NCBI GenBank assembly: GCA_025765615.1
Contig: JAIVFJ010000595.1
Location: forward strand, 1 to 20,636
Reading direction: 5' to 3'
DNA from: Zopfochytrium polystomum
Taxonomy: Eukaryota; Chytridiomycota; Chytridiomycetes; Chytridiales; Chytridiaceae
DNA length: 20,636 nt
The position numbers were made by a program, and so were the translations under genes. This document shows, piece by piece, positions 1-10,300 of the stretch. How positions within the stretch are numbered: the stretch's first letter is position 1; every line of letters begins with the position of its first letter. The notes beneath the pieces were generated by a model. The model was not told where the DNA came from, made no database searches, and saw only the letters and a list, made by a program, of their open reading frames with translations.

Positions 1-338
1 GTCATCGCTATTCCCTTGGATCGCGGTAGTGACGGAGTCCGGGGCTACGTCCCACTTTCTCTTTCTTTGGAAGGGTTAGGCATTTTGCTGCTCCACCCAC
101 ATCGCCGTTTCCCGCCAAAAGGGATCTTACCGCTTCTCAGACGGGCCAGTGGATGCCGAGGCCGAGGAGGCCGTTGGCGTTGAGGTCATCATCCAAGAGG
201 GGGGTGACGGGAGGGGCTGGGCTGCAGCAATGCAGTCGATCGCAGTCGATCGAGGGGGAGGAAAGGAAACAACGAAAGAAAATAGGAAAGGGCCGAGCCT
301 TGATCAAGAAATTGACGCAGCGACAAGATCAAACGAAA
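1..338. other. 5' flank of RER1, no gene seen
   Basis: This stretch lies upstream of the RER1 ATG and probably holds its promoter and 5' leader. Open frames through it are short, and I see no conserved protein motif. A 10-bp unit GCAGTCGATC occurs twice in tandem at 232-251. The last 80 bases before the ATG are A/G-rich. No convincing TATA box was found. Confidence 0.5.
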
Positions 339-1305
339 ATGGACGGCGCCGGATCGTCCTCGTCGACAGCCCCAACGGGGCCGCAAGCGCAGCTGCTCGC
401 CCTCCAACGGGTACGCCTCTCAAACACCCTTTTACTCTTGCACTCTGCATTTAACCCGCGTTCATCCATTGTGCGAGCCACAATCGGTCTCCGCGTCGGT
501 TCATCTCGCCACTCCCTCCTTCCCGATACAGTTTTACTTGACTCGCGAAAAGAATACAGCCTGATCCCTAAATTCTCTTCTCGTGCAACCAGAGATTTCA
601 AACGATCCTTGATCAGACGACCCCATACTACACTCAGCGATGGGTCGGAACGGCGGTCCTGCTGCTTCTCTACTTCATCCGCGTGTGGATCTTGGCCGCC
701 TTCTACATTGTCACGGTAGGTGGCTTTTTATTTACACTTCTGCTCGCAGCTAACGGCTTTTTGAAAACAAAACATTTTCCACATCAACTCGTACAGTACG
801 CCCTCGGAATCTACCTCCTGAACCTCTTCCTCGCCTTCCTGCAGCCGAAATTCGACCCTGCCATGGAGTTGGATGACGAGGGTGAAGACGCAGAGGAGGG
901 ACCAGCTCTGCCAGTGAAAGCCGATGACGAGTTCCGCCCGTTCATCCGGAGGCTCCCAGAGTTCAAATTTTGGTTTGTTTTCAGCCTTTTACTTGATTGT
1001 CCTGTTTGTCGGTTTGTGCTGAGCTGCAAATGCCAGGTACGGGGCGACACGAGGCATTGTGACGCGCTCGCCTGCACGCTCGTGCCGTTCTTCGATATCC
1101 CTGTCTTCTGGCCGATCCTAGTGTAAGTTACCCCGCGTTCCGCCTCAGCGAGGCGTACGCCTTCTTACTCGCTTGCAGTCTGTACTTCTTCGTTCTTTTG
1201 GGCATCACCATGAAGCAACGCATAATGCACATGATCAAGTACAAGTACGTTCCGTGGAATGTCGGCAAGAAGCAGTACAAGCAAGCCGGGTCACCAAAAA
1301 AGTAG
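339..1305 (+). CDS. RER1: RER1, Golgi-to-ER retrieval receptor (one apparent 1-nt frameshift)
   Basis: RER1 is a four-pass membrane protein of the cis-Golgi that returns ER membrane proteins in COPI vesicles. Five exons fit: 339-410, 593-715, 797-972, 1037-1122 and 1179-1305. Family landmarks are the hydrophobic run AVLLLLYFIRVWILAAFYIV, YALGIYLLNLFLAFLQPKF, an acidic loop DDEGEDAEEG, RRLPEFKFW, DIPVFWPILV and the cytosolic tail MKQRIMHMIKYKYVPW ending in KK. The splice at 972/1037 splits a Trp codon. Summed exons give 584 nt, one short of a whole frame. The reading ...GATRGIVT must shift at 1062-1066 to reach ALACTLVPFFDIPVFW, where RER1 proteins have no gap. With that base supplied the protein is 194 residues, close to about 196 in human. 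The ATG follows a purine-rich leader and gives a typical short Ser/Thr N-terminus. It converges on the TON2-like gene 247 bp away. Confidence 0.94.
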
Positions 1306-1552
1306 GGGAGGTCAATGGAACCGTCGCTGGCAGCTTTTTTTCTTTGTTTGAGTTGGTTTTCTGTATTAGGCTTCGAAAGCGCTCCTTCATCCTTTCATCG
1401 TCCATGTCCACCTCTGTAATGACGTTTGGAAAACAGTTTGTTCTTCCTGGAGCTTGCAGTCTCCATAATCATCCAATGCGGTTGGTCTTGGGGACTTTTC
1501 GAGGCTTTCTTACAATCGGCATGATTTGCAGTAAAGCCGGTCAAGACCTCCG
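1306..1552. other. Convergent 3' spacer between RER1 and the TON2-like gene
   Basis: Only 247 bp separate the RER1 stop from the stop of the opposing TON2-like gene, so the two 3' UTRs probably overlap or abut. It has T-rich runs near 1335-1360 and no coding signal. No strong AATAAA is visible in either direction. Confidence 0.5.
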
Positions 1553-3635
1553 TCATTTCGACCCTGGGTCGATATTCTCCCGATTGTCGTCTTGGCAAAC
1601 TAGTTAGCCGAAATTATCGAGATAATGTCTTCTCTCTTACAGGTCCAAAATCCTCGGCAGTCCGTTAAAATATTTACAATTGTGCCGCCCACACCGCACT
1701 TCAACAAGTCTGCGAACGCTTTGTGTCTAGTGGCTTTGCTCATGGGTCTGGCACTCACCGTTTAAAGTAATCTTGTTTGGGGTGGCGGGGTTGGCCATAT
1801 CGAACACTTCATTCTAGTTTACGACTCTCAGTCAGTAGACAGAGCGGGCCGATTGCTTACAGTGACATCATCAACACCAACAGCTTCATGTCCGAACGCA
1901 ACCATCTTCTCAATCACAGCCTGAGTTATCTGACGTCAGAAAAACAACTAGATAGCTGGAAAAAAAAAACCACCTAGAAGAGCAGGCGAATTGTAAAATC
2001 GTCCAAATAGCCTTGGTTCTTCACGTCAAGCAACTTGAAGCTGTAAGCGATCGCTTCGGGGGTCGAAAAGTTTTCGGTTGCAAGAACAAAATCCAAGTAG
2101 CCCTTGTAATCCTTTTTCGAATCAACGTATAATGGGTTTCAGCAAACGTTTGCACATGCTGCTTGGACTGACCAACTCGGAGTTGTAAGTTTGATACTCT
2201 GCAGAATAGTGCTTTGTTAGACAAATCATCCCGTAGACTTGTTGAGAAGCACCTTGAAAAAGTCGATCCAGGTAAACATCTGTCAGCGTCGAGTTGTTGA
2301 ACTTGTCAAGTTCTTTTCGGCTTAACATCCCGTTGTGGTCCACATCAAGATTGAGGAATTGGCCTGTTACCAAAAGATAATTTCAATCAAGTAGCCGGGA
2401 AGGTGCACGAATTTGCGAACCGTATATTCTTAGAGTTGAGTAGGAAGAGAACCAATTGCTTTGCTCAAAATCCTTGGGCAGTTCCGGCTCCCGCAATTCG
2501 AAAAGCTCGGTCAAAATCGGGGATAGCAATATGCTCTGAATGCTTATGCGCCCTGGTTTCACTTGAACGTCAAAGAAGTTCATAAGGAAGTCGTGACACA
2601 CCTCTACGAAGTGGGTCCAGAAAGAAGATAAACTTCCGAACTGCTGTGCAAATGTAGAATTTGTGAAAGGAGCGGCTAACGGACCCCAGCTTGAGGGAGG
2701 GTATCAGATCGGAGATGTATTCTTGCATTTCCTTTACAACAAGGTCAGACTACCGTTGCGCACTCTTGATACAAACTTACATCTTCCGTAAGGTACCCGT
2801 CGTGATCGCCGTCATACACGCTGATATCAAGTCTCGCCTGCATTAGCGAAACTGGAATGTTCTCAGTTCAACCATGTCTTTGTACAAAAGACTCTCACCT
2901 TTTCTCAAGACATAGTTGAAAAACTGCAGCACGGATATTCGGCCATAATTGTCGGGCACAAACCTCAGAAAGGTGTTTGCCCGAAAGTACCGGTGAAACT
3001 TTTCCGGCAGCTTTTTCTTGATCGCCAGGAAGTCGGTGTACGTGAGTTTCTACAGTGGAGGAGCGGCCAATGTCAGTAGGAACTTTCGGGTTTGGTGGTT
3101 GCGAGCTCCTCCACTAAACTCTTTCTTCGTCGGGCCCGTCCGTTCCTCGCTCGCATAAACTATCCCAAAGCATATCAAGATCTTCGTTGGTAAGCAGAAG
3201 ATCTTTTTCTCGCTCGTAAAAGGCGGCGCGCGCAGCAACTTGAACCGCTTCCTGTAGAGGTCCCGGCTTTGGTTTCTGCAATGCGTACTCGGGATTTCAG
3301 TTCGGCCGTAACGACACGAGGATAACAAGACGAAATGCCAAGAGCACCTTCACGAAGAACCGAGGAATCACATCCTGCAGAAGCGCATCATATGTTAGGA
3401 GGTGATGCAGTTAACGAAGCGAGAATGCTGCACGCACCAAGGACGATGGCACAGGCGCCGATGAGTCCGTCGACGCTGATCCAGGGGCCTGGGGTCCCAT
3501 ATTGGCAGTCGGTTCGGTTGAGTGTGCATCTCCATTGCGCGGTCCGGTCCCGTTACTACTATCTACGCTCGGATTGCTGTTGTCGCTCGGGCTCGGAAGG
3601 GGCGATTGATCGTCGTGGTGTTCTTGACGGCCCAT
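1553..3635 (-). CDS. PPP2R3C: PP2A regulatory subunit B'' gamma / TON2-FASS-like, reading frame interrupted
   Basis: This family targets PP2A to centrosomes or cortical microtubule arrays. Exons in transcript order: 3635-3438, 3374-3348, 3275-3120, 3049-2899, 2851-2781, 2731-2602, 2552-2421, 2363-2253, about 2158-1974, 1920-1861, 1813-1759, 1709-1641, 1590-1553. Landmarks are DVIPRFFV, YGRISVLQFFNYVLRK, the EF-hand YDGDHDGYLTEDE, FYICTAVRKFIFFLDPL, LTELFELREPEL, NWFSS, the second EF-hand LDVDHNGMLSRKEL, YLDFVLATEN, NEVFDMANP and GFWTYDNREN. Phases agree and total about 460 codons, within the family range. Two problems remain. A TAG at 1976-1974 is the last codon of exon 9. The 5' end of exon 9 is uncertain, and the phase-consistent acceptor brings in a TGA at 2141-2139. 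Exon 1 is a Ser/Pro-rich tail of 66 residues. Family assignment is secure; whether the locus is functional is not. Confidence 0.88.
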
Positions 3636-3909
3636 GCCTTCGGGTTGTCAGATTTTTGGCTTTCCGACAAGACACGCTTGGGGGAAACAGAAACGGGACC
3701 AATCAAACGCAGAGCACTACTAGGATTTCGATGAAGGGTCATTTTGCAAGAGACTGGGAGATTAGAGTGTTCGGTGCTAAGGAAGCATTGTTATATTGGT
3801 GGAGGCAGAAGTTTGCCATATGCCGTGTTATCTTTTGAGTTCAGACAAAGCTGATATCTTGCATTCTCCCCAGACGTATTACTGTTAGCCAAGACCCACA
3901 CATTCAAAA
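3636..3909. promoter_or_regulatory. Presumed TON2-like promoter region, 274 bp
   Basis: This gap separates the TON2-like ATG (minus strand) from the stop of GTF2H3, which lies upstream in the same orientation. It must hold the 3' end of GTF2H3 and the promoter of the TON2-like gene. No coding sequence or recognisable core-promoter motif is seen. Confidence 0.4.
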
Positions 3910-5133
3910 TCAATCCATTGGCGTATGGCACGTGGAGCAAGCAGGAACTGGCCCACAGAACACTTTTCGGAGATGGAGACGAGTGAGTCGAGATCGTGGG
4001 ACTGCCGGTCGGGTAGTTATCTCACCAGAGAGGCATACAGAACAAACGAACGCTATATCAGTCACTTTCCGGTGGCAGAAACAAGCAGCTCTGAAGTCAA
4101 ATTTGTCAAGCCCTGGCAAACAAAGAACCTTCCTAATGGACGGTTCTGGCAAAAAGGCATACTGGAAACGATACTGTTAGCTGCTGCGTGAAGGAGTCTC
4201 CTTTCCGCTCACCACAAGATGCGCAATTAGATTTGTTGAATCTCGAATCTCCTCGAACACCCCACCAGTGCTGTAGGCGGCTTGCGAGAGAAACACTGTG
4301 TCTGAACCGTAAACGCGGCAGACATCGATTGGAACCGACTGATGGCAGGATGAAAGTAAGAGGAAAACAGTTTGATAGCGACACTACGTATCCGTAACTT
4401 ACAAACTTCTTTGCGGCAAAAATACTATTCATAATGGATATGTACTCGTGCGACGAGTCAGAGGACACAGAGAGAATCATAATTCGTGCGCTGATATTTG
4501 AAGATTCCTCCGCTTTCCGCAACCTATTAATATCTGCAGGTGGCAAAATGAGAAATCAAAATGGCGTAGACCGTGCAGCTCACATGCTAGTGCCTTTGAC
4601 AACGATGCCGAAATCATTGTGGATTCCGAGTCCTCGCCAATGCCCGAAGACGCCTGCAGCATCTGGCCCAGTTCTCGCACTTTGGCCGCAATCACGTCGT
4701 CCACCTCCATAAACTGCTTATTCACGTTTGCTGGCTTTTTTTTGTCCTGGCTGAATCCAAGCCCTACTCCGTTTGGCTCCGTGCTGTAAATGAATTCGCT
4801 GCTCGCTTCCCCGGAATAAGATCGCGCCGTGTAATACTAAATAGCAGAATCTACCTCTTTGTTGGATGGCAGGCGATGATCGCGAGCTTGTTGTCGAATC
4901 GTAGAGAAAGGTGCGCGTTGATGAATATAAGCATGTGCTCCATGACTTGAGAAAAGTGCACGGCTGGCCGATCGGGGTCCGCCGCGGCACGAGCCCACAT
5001 GAAAGGATTGAGATCTAGTATTAAGACCAGCAAGACCTTGGCATCTTCTCTTTCGTGTAAGTTTGCGAGCTCTGTCAGTGGAGTTGCAGGGCCACGCACC
5101 GTCCTCAGAGTTGGTTGCGGCTGTGGTGGACAT
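3910..5133 (-). CDS. GTF2H3: TFIIH core subunit p34 (GTF2H3/Tfb4)
   Basis: p34 is a structural subunit of the TFIIH core used in RNA polymerase II initiation and nucleotide-excision repair. Exons in order: 5133-5096, 5049-4855, 4783-4572, 4533-4403, 4338-4213, 4161-4026, 3962-3910. Together they make 297 codons (296 aa; human about 308). The N-terminal vWA-like domain begins VLLVLILDLNPFMW, followed by DNKLAIIACH, SASLSKALACELH, RIMILSVSSD, SIMNSIFAAKKF, VPIDVCRVYGSD and YSTGGVFEEI. The C-terminal zinc region keeps its cysteines in order: FRAACFCHRK, FVCSVCLSVFC, ACSTCHTPM. All phases close. The exon 1-2 junction has two solutions: a 46-nt intron from 5095 (used here), or a 28-nt intron from 5099. 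Intron 3 is only 38 nt. The first in-frame ATG is 5133. The gene diverges from FIBP across 99 bp. Confidence 0.95.
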
Positions 5134-5232
5134 GTCGCTTGGTGTTGACAAGTTCCGTCGCGATCTGCCACACGCTTGGACTTGACTTGCCCCAGTTCAG
5201 CGCCAGCGAAGATGTGGTCAACCTACGTGACA
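5134..5232. promoter_or_regulatory. 99-bp bidirectional promoter between GTF2H3 and FIBP
   Basis: The start codons of GTF2H3 (minus) and FIBP (plus) are separated by only 99 bp. Unless an unseen 5' exon exists, both 5' leaders and both core promoters must be packed here or overlap the neighbour's first exon. No TATA box is seen. Confidence 0.6.
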
Positions 5233-6608
5233 ATGGAGTTTACTTTGGACAAGTCTATCTGGCATCTGTGGTTGATGGGCCTCTCAGGTGAATTTGATAC
5301 GCCCGCTTGGGTATAGTCGCTAATCCTGTCAACGCCATCGTATAATTAGTTGAACAGGCCGTTCACTACGTTCGCCAGAAGATGCCAACACCAACCGATT
5401 CCGTCTTGCTCAAGAGCTTCGTTCTTTCCCAGGTTCGCAATACGATTGCTTTGAGGGCTTGTGCCCAGATTGAAAGGGCCATTATGCGCCAGTTTGTTAT
5501 AACGAACCTTCGCAACCCTCACTGCAGTACCGAAACTATGAACTCCTCGAACACCATCTTCACCGCCCGAAGCACCTGATGTCGCAGTTGTTGTTCCCGC
5601 TTCCAAAAGAAACCAAACAATTTCTTATCGAGTCATACTACAGCTTCGATGGGCGTGTGCTCCGGGAGGTACTTGGAAAGAAGCTATCGTCTCGCATACG
5701 CAAAGAATTGGATGAGGCGCGAGAGAAGAGCGGAATACCAGTTGCGGGGTGCAAGAGGATGTTTGATAACTTTAAGCGGATATCGAAGCGAGTTGAGGAC
5801 TTGGACGGCGACATTGTAAAAATCATTCAGGCAGACTTTCTGTTACCCGCCCAGTTGGCAAGGTATGTCGCCGCCTAATGAAAAAACGTCGCTGATTGAG
5901 TTCCGATTCATAACTAGTCAGTACGCACACATCGTGTTCATCAACTTCTATCGACTGGACACTTCCAAGAAACGCTTGGCCTCTTTGCAATTTGCAGATT
6001 TCGAATTCAGTTACGTCGAATCCACCTTACTCCTTTCAGCCCATCCTAACAAATACACTTCAGTTGGTTCCGTCATCATGCAGCATTTTACGACAACAGC
6101 AACATCTGCGATACCCGAGATAGACGTGGCGTTCGCGCAGGACTGTCACAACTTGAAAACACTACTTTTGAACCACAGAGACATCATTGATGAACTTCGA
6201 ACATCGATCGTCGCGACCGTCTCGGAATCCCGCCGCACCAGCATAACCACCAACGCGTCTTCCTTCTCCGGCGCAACCACCCCCCTCGACAAGCTGTGCA
6301 ATTCGACCCAGCTTCGCACCATTTTCAAAAACGTTCTCGCCATCGGATCTGGTCTTTCGTCCGGCAAAGAACTGCGCGACATCTTCTCAACTGTCGTCGA
6401 GAAAGTGAGCGACCCGCTTGCGGCTATGGGGTGCACGGCCGCGGACGCGACGGCTGTCTTTGAAGCGGCGGCTGCAAAGTTTCCCGAGGTGAATTCCCTG
6501 AATGCGAATTATAGGAGACGCTACCTGTCCAGCTTTTCGAGGCTTATGAAGGCGGTGGGGCTTTGCTGTCAGCGGCTATTGCCCGGCGGGTCAGGCGGGA
6601 AGATTTGA
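5233..6608 (+). CDS. FIBP: FIBP family protein (acidic FGF intracellular-binding protein homologue)
   Basis: FIBP was described in mammals as an intracellular partner of FGF1. The family is wider than FGF signalling and its basic role is unclear. Exons: 5233-5287, 5350-5432, 5528-5862, 5918-6009, 6064-6608. They close in phase to 370 codons (369 aa; human about 357-364). The N-terminus has SIWHLWLMGLSVEQAV. Next come YELLEHHLHRPKHL, FLIESYYSFD, the signature REVLGKKLS, CKRMFDNFKRISKRVE, DFLLPAQLA, IVFINFYRLDTSKKRLASLQ and FADFEF. The C-terminal half is helical, with ELRDIFSTVVEKVSDP and YLSSFSRLMKAVG. A Ser/Thr-rich segment near nt 6215-6290 looks like a variable loop. The ATG at 5233 gives an N-terminus that starts at the conserved helix. 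It is divergent from GTF2H3 and convergent with the kinase. Identity is from family motifs; function here is not known. Confidence 0.93.
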
Positions 6609-7332
6609 TGTTGTTTGTGGTGGAAGGAGTGCACATTCGGCTTGCTCAAAATGTTCGTTATATTGCATCTTCGCTAGCTTGGCTACCCTCCTATTGGCGG
6701 CGTGCATAGTCGTTTTCTGCACCGTTTGCAATCGAGGAGGCTTTTGACATTTTGCGCAATATCATTCGGATGCATTGATTTAAGACGCCCTCCCACTGTG
6801 GGCTATGTCGTTTGAAATCAAACAGCTTACACATCTTGATGAGAGCAGATCATAACGAGTTGTTATCTCCCTTTCTCATACACAGTTTTCTTTGCTGTAT
6901 TTTTGGCACTTTGGGCTCGCCGGCCCATTGACCGACTTGTAACTGGAGCAGAAGACAGACAGCAAGTGGGAGGGGCTTCAGATGGGAGCGGCAAGTTCTG
7001 CTGTCAAAGTCAACAAGCGACAATAATGCGAGGTTTCCCAGGTTCGCTTTGTTCTAACACCCTTCGCATCAGTTGGTTCTGCACCAAAAAGTTGTGTTGC
7101 GCACCGAAGCCTGGCTTTGGTACTTAAAAGGAAGTTTTGTCTCCAGGGGAGAATACCAGCTCGTTCATACACCTCAGAAGAATCTCCGAGTTGGCCTCGA
7201 AGGTAGGAGAAACGAAGAGACAAAAGGTTGGCTACGAGGACAAGAAACAGGAATAAAACCGGAAGAACGAACAAGACAAGAAACCGTTTTCAATCATCAA
7301 CACTCAATTTCTACAAAGCTTCACGCTTCAGC
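6609..7332. other. Convergent intergenic spacer, FIBP to kinase
   Basis: This 724-bp spacer lies between two converging genes and should hold both 3' UTRs. Short open frames occur on both strands, but none has a conserved motif or a convincing ATG with splice partners. An AATAAA lies on the plus strand near 7252, far from the FIBP stop. Nothing else of note is seen. Confidence 0.45.
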
Positions 7333-10300
7333 CTACTTCCCTTTCTTGTCCGGCATGACGGTGTCGCGACCAAACACCGATCCCGTCGACGTCACGCGCG
7401 CCCTACCAGTCGCCGCTTTCGTCCCAGAGGCAGCGGCCGACGTTTTGCCGGGAGGGCTCGTTGGCGCGGACCTGGGCGTGGGGGTGCTTCCGATAGGCAC
7501 TTTGGAGCTCGAACGCGTCGTCGAAGAGACGGGTACCGCAGCCGCAGGAGACGTCCACTGCTTTGGCGTCGTCGGGCTCGTCCGCGAGCCTGTCGGTGTC
7601 GGCGTCGTGCGTGCCGCTCTGCTGTTCGGAGTCGTCGCTGGGACGGACCGCGACGTCCGCGGCGGCGGGGCGGGCGGAGGCGGGAGGTCGTCAAAGGGGC
7701 TTGTCGCGGTCTGACCGGGCAGGTACCAGCGGGTCTCCTTGCTTGCAACGTCGTAAAAGTACACCGCCCCCGCAGGGAGGGTGACCATGTTCCAGCCGGG
7801 AACCCCGGGTGCCGGAAGGTCCGTTGGGACGTCCGAGGAGGCGAGCGGAGGGGGGCCAATCGTTTGCGAGATTGGGCTCGTGGCGTCAGCAGCGTTCGAC
7901 GTCTTTGTGGGGGTCGGCACGACGATGCCATCACTTTTCGGCTCGTCGGGTTTGCTCTCCGAAACGCTTGATTCCACCGACGGCGGCGACGGCGGCGCTT
8001 TCGCCTGTCCCACAGCTTCTGCAGCTGCTGCAGCTGGAGAGGCTGGGGTAATGGAAGTCGACCGAGTTGTTGGAATTCCGGTTAAGTAAGTAAACATCCC
8101 GCCCAGGAACCCTGAAGGAGAGACCGCTGGCTTTTGCGGGGACACGGGAGATTTTCCGGTTTCCACCGACTTTGACTCCGAGGTCGACGGTTCCAAAGTG
8201 GTCGTGATGGCAGGAAGTCCTGTCGGCTTCTCGCTCATACCCTCCTCGCCGACAGTTGCGACCGAGGACAATTTCGAAGGTGGTAGCACTCGTGCTGGCG
8301 GTGCCCCAGCAGGGAATGAATCCGTGGAATTCGCCCGTGATCCGCTCGCAGAACTGGTTGGGGAAGATCCAAAACGAGACTGTATGAGGTCTTGAAGAAC
8401 GACCGTGGCCGTGGGAGTGGATGCCTGATCACTCGAGTTTAGATCGAGATCCGGGGGGTGTTTCGGCCCCTGACCAGTGGTCGAAATGGTATTTGGGCTG
8501 TCGAAAACGCGACCAGCATTCGCTCCGGTCGTGATGATCGAGATTCTCTTGCCCTCTTGAGGAGCTGTCGGGGCTACGTAAGGGACTTCGGATAAATTGT
8601 GATCAGTTCGAGGAAGTGTCGGGGCAGCCATAGCCTCCACAACGGCCAGTACAGAGTCAGCATCGTTCGCGGCAGAGTCGATCGAGTTGTCTGGTGTAAC
8701 GTACACACTGGTGTCTGCTTCGTTTGCAGTATGGGTGCTTCCAGCAGTCAGAGGCAACGGTTGTTGGTACGCTTCTGTTGGGCTGTCCGGATCGACCTCC
8801 ATCTGAATGAACCGCACCTTGCGATTTGGAGAAGGGGTTCGCGCAGCGGATGTACTCACAGGATCTGGTGCGAGTCGACCCTGCGGTGACACGGGAACTG
8901 GCTGATGCGGTGGCGAAGCGGGTCCTGCTGTGGGGTCTGACTCCAGACGCTTTGGCTGAACCACCGTCGAAACGCCACGAGGAGGAGCTGCAAAAGCTGT
9001 TCCGGGCGCCGTCATGCTGCGGTGGGGTGAATCAGGCAAGGGCTTTGAGACGATATTGGCTGCCGGGCCTGGTTGCGCTTGTGCTTCGTAAGGGTTCGCC
9101 CACGCCGGCGGCGGCCCTGGCTGTTCCCCTGGATGATGCCACTGTGTGACTCCGCTCTTCTCGTGAAAGTAGTAAGCAGGTCCATTTGCCTGATGCAGCT
9201 TCACCCAGCCTTCAAAGTTTTCAAGCTTTTCTGGTATCACTTGGATTGGTGGAGGGGCGGTCTGCTGCTGCTGCGGAAATACTGGCTGCGGTTGCGCGGA
9301 CGGGCGTCTGACCGGAATATCCAGCCAGGGATGCTCCAGGGCTTTAGCCGCTGTTGGTCTCTTTGACGGGTCCACCTGCAACAATGTTTGAATGAAAGCT
9401 TTTGCTGTTCACAAACGAGTGTTAGTTTACAATGAAGGCTCGCAGCAAGGACTTGGAACAAACCGACGGGGGAAAGCTTGTCCTCTTTCGTGATAGTAGC
9501 GTGAAACTTCGACTCCACAACTTTGGCCTGATATTGAGGCAAGCTGCCGACTAGCAGTTCGAACGCGACAACGCCGGTGGACCAGATGTCAATGGGGCGA
9601 CCGTACAATGTTTTCCGCATCACCTCGGGGGCCTGTCGTGAATGGAATCAGGCACGATTCAGCGAGTCGATCGCAACAGTTGTTCGCATATCATTTACCA
9701 TGTAGCCCTTCGTTCCCTTCATCCCTCCGACGTTGCTGTACCCGTTTTCCTCCACCGAAACCCCAAAGTCTCCAAGCTTGAGCGAATTCAAGTCGGATGC
9801 GTTGAAGAGGAAGAGGTTCTGTGGTTTGATGTCGCGATGCACAAAGTACTTTTTGTGCACCGGCACGAGCGCCTCGAGGCATGCACGAATTACGATCTTC
9901 GCCTCTGGCTCGGTCAGCGTTTTGCGTTGCGATAGCACGTCCGCCACAGTGCACGCCGCTCTGTGGCATGAAGGTGGGTGTTCCGGAGTTAAGGAAAGGG
10001 TCAAACAGCGTGAGGAAATGGAGCCAAAAGTCTTACTTGTCCATTATAAGGCAGAAGATGTTCTCTTCGTTGAGGTAGAAGTGCCTGATGGCCGACGAAG
10101 GGTGTTAGAGTGCAGTCCTTTGAAGGTGAGAAAGGGCCTTAGCATCACTCCAATCCGCTGGGAGAAGACTGATGCCATCATCGCCCAGGGCGGCAATCGT
10201 CTCACCTGAAGCCAACGATGCGATCTGGATTCGCTTCGGAGAGGGACTTGAGAAGCATTGCCTCCTGCCGCACCTCAGCGTTCTTGTCGGCGTAGTCCGA

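Noticed and set aside
1600..1641. TON2-like C-terminus reading WTCKREDIISIISAN and stopping at TAG 1602-1600
   Set aside because: Splicing at the GTAAGA donor gives GFWTYDNREN, which matches the family, and ends at TGA 1555-1553.
1974..1976. Reassigned TAG codon (variant genetic code)
   Set aside because: RER1, the kinase and AP2A end naturally in TAG, TGA ends FIBP, GTF2H3 and TON2, and TAA ends gamma-COP, so all three stops appear to be used normally.
4784..4854. An 18-nt intron or frameshift after CHPTKR in GTF2H3
   Set aside because: A normal 71-nt intron (donor GTAGAT, acceptor TTTACAG) joins the exons in perfect phase.
6978..7274. Minus-strand open frame with a hydrophobic N-terminus between FIBP and the kinase
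   Set aside because: The apparent start is TTG, not ATG, there are no conserved motifs, and it lies in a convergent 3' spacer.
7228..7971. Long plus-strand Arg-rich and Gly/Val-rich frames opposite the kinase tail
   Set aside because: They are antisense shadows of the Ser/Thr/Pro-rich kinase coding sequence, whose composition keeps other frames open.
9405..9464. Kinase exon 4 ending at CAA|GTCCTT, which would need a missing G to restore phase
   Set aside because: The donor GTTTGT at 9463 gives LSPV-AKAFIQTLLQ in phase with no correction, so there is no frameshift here.
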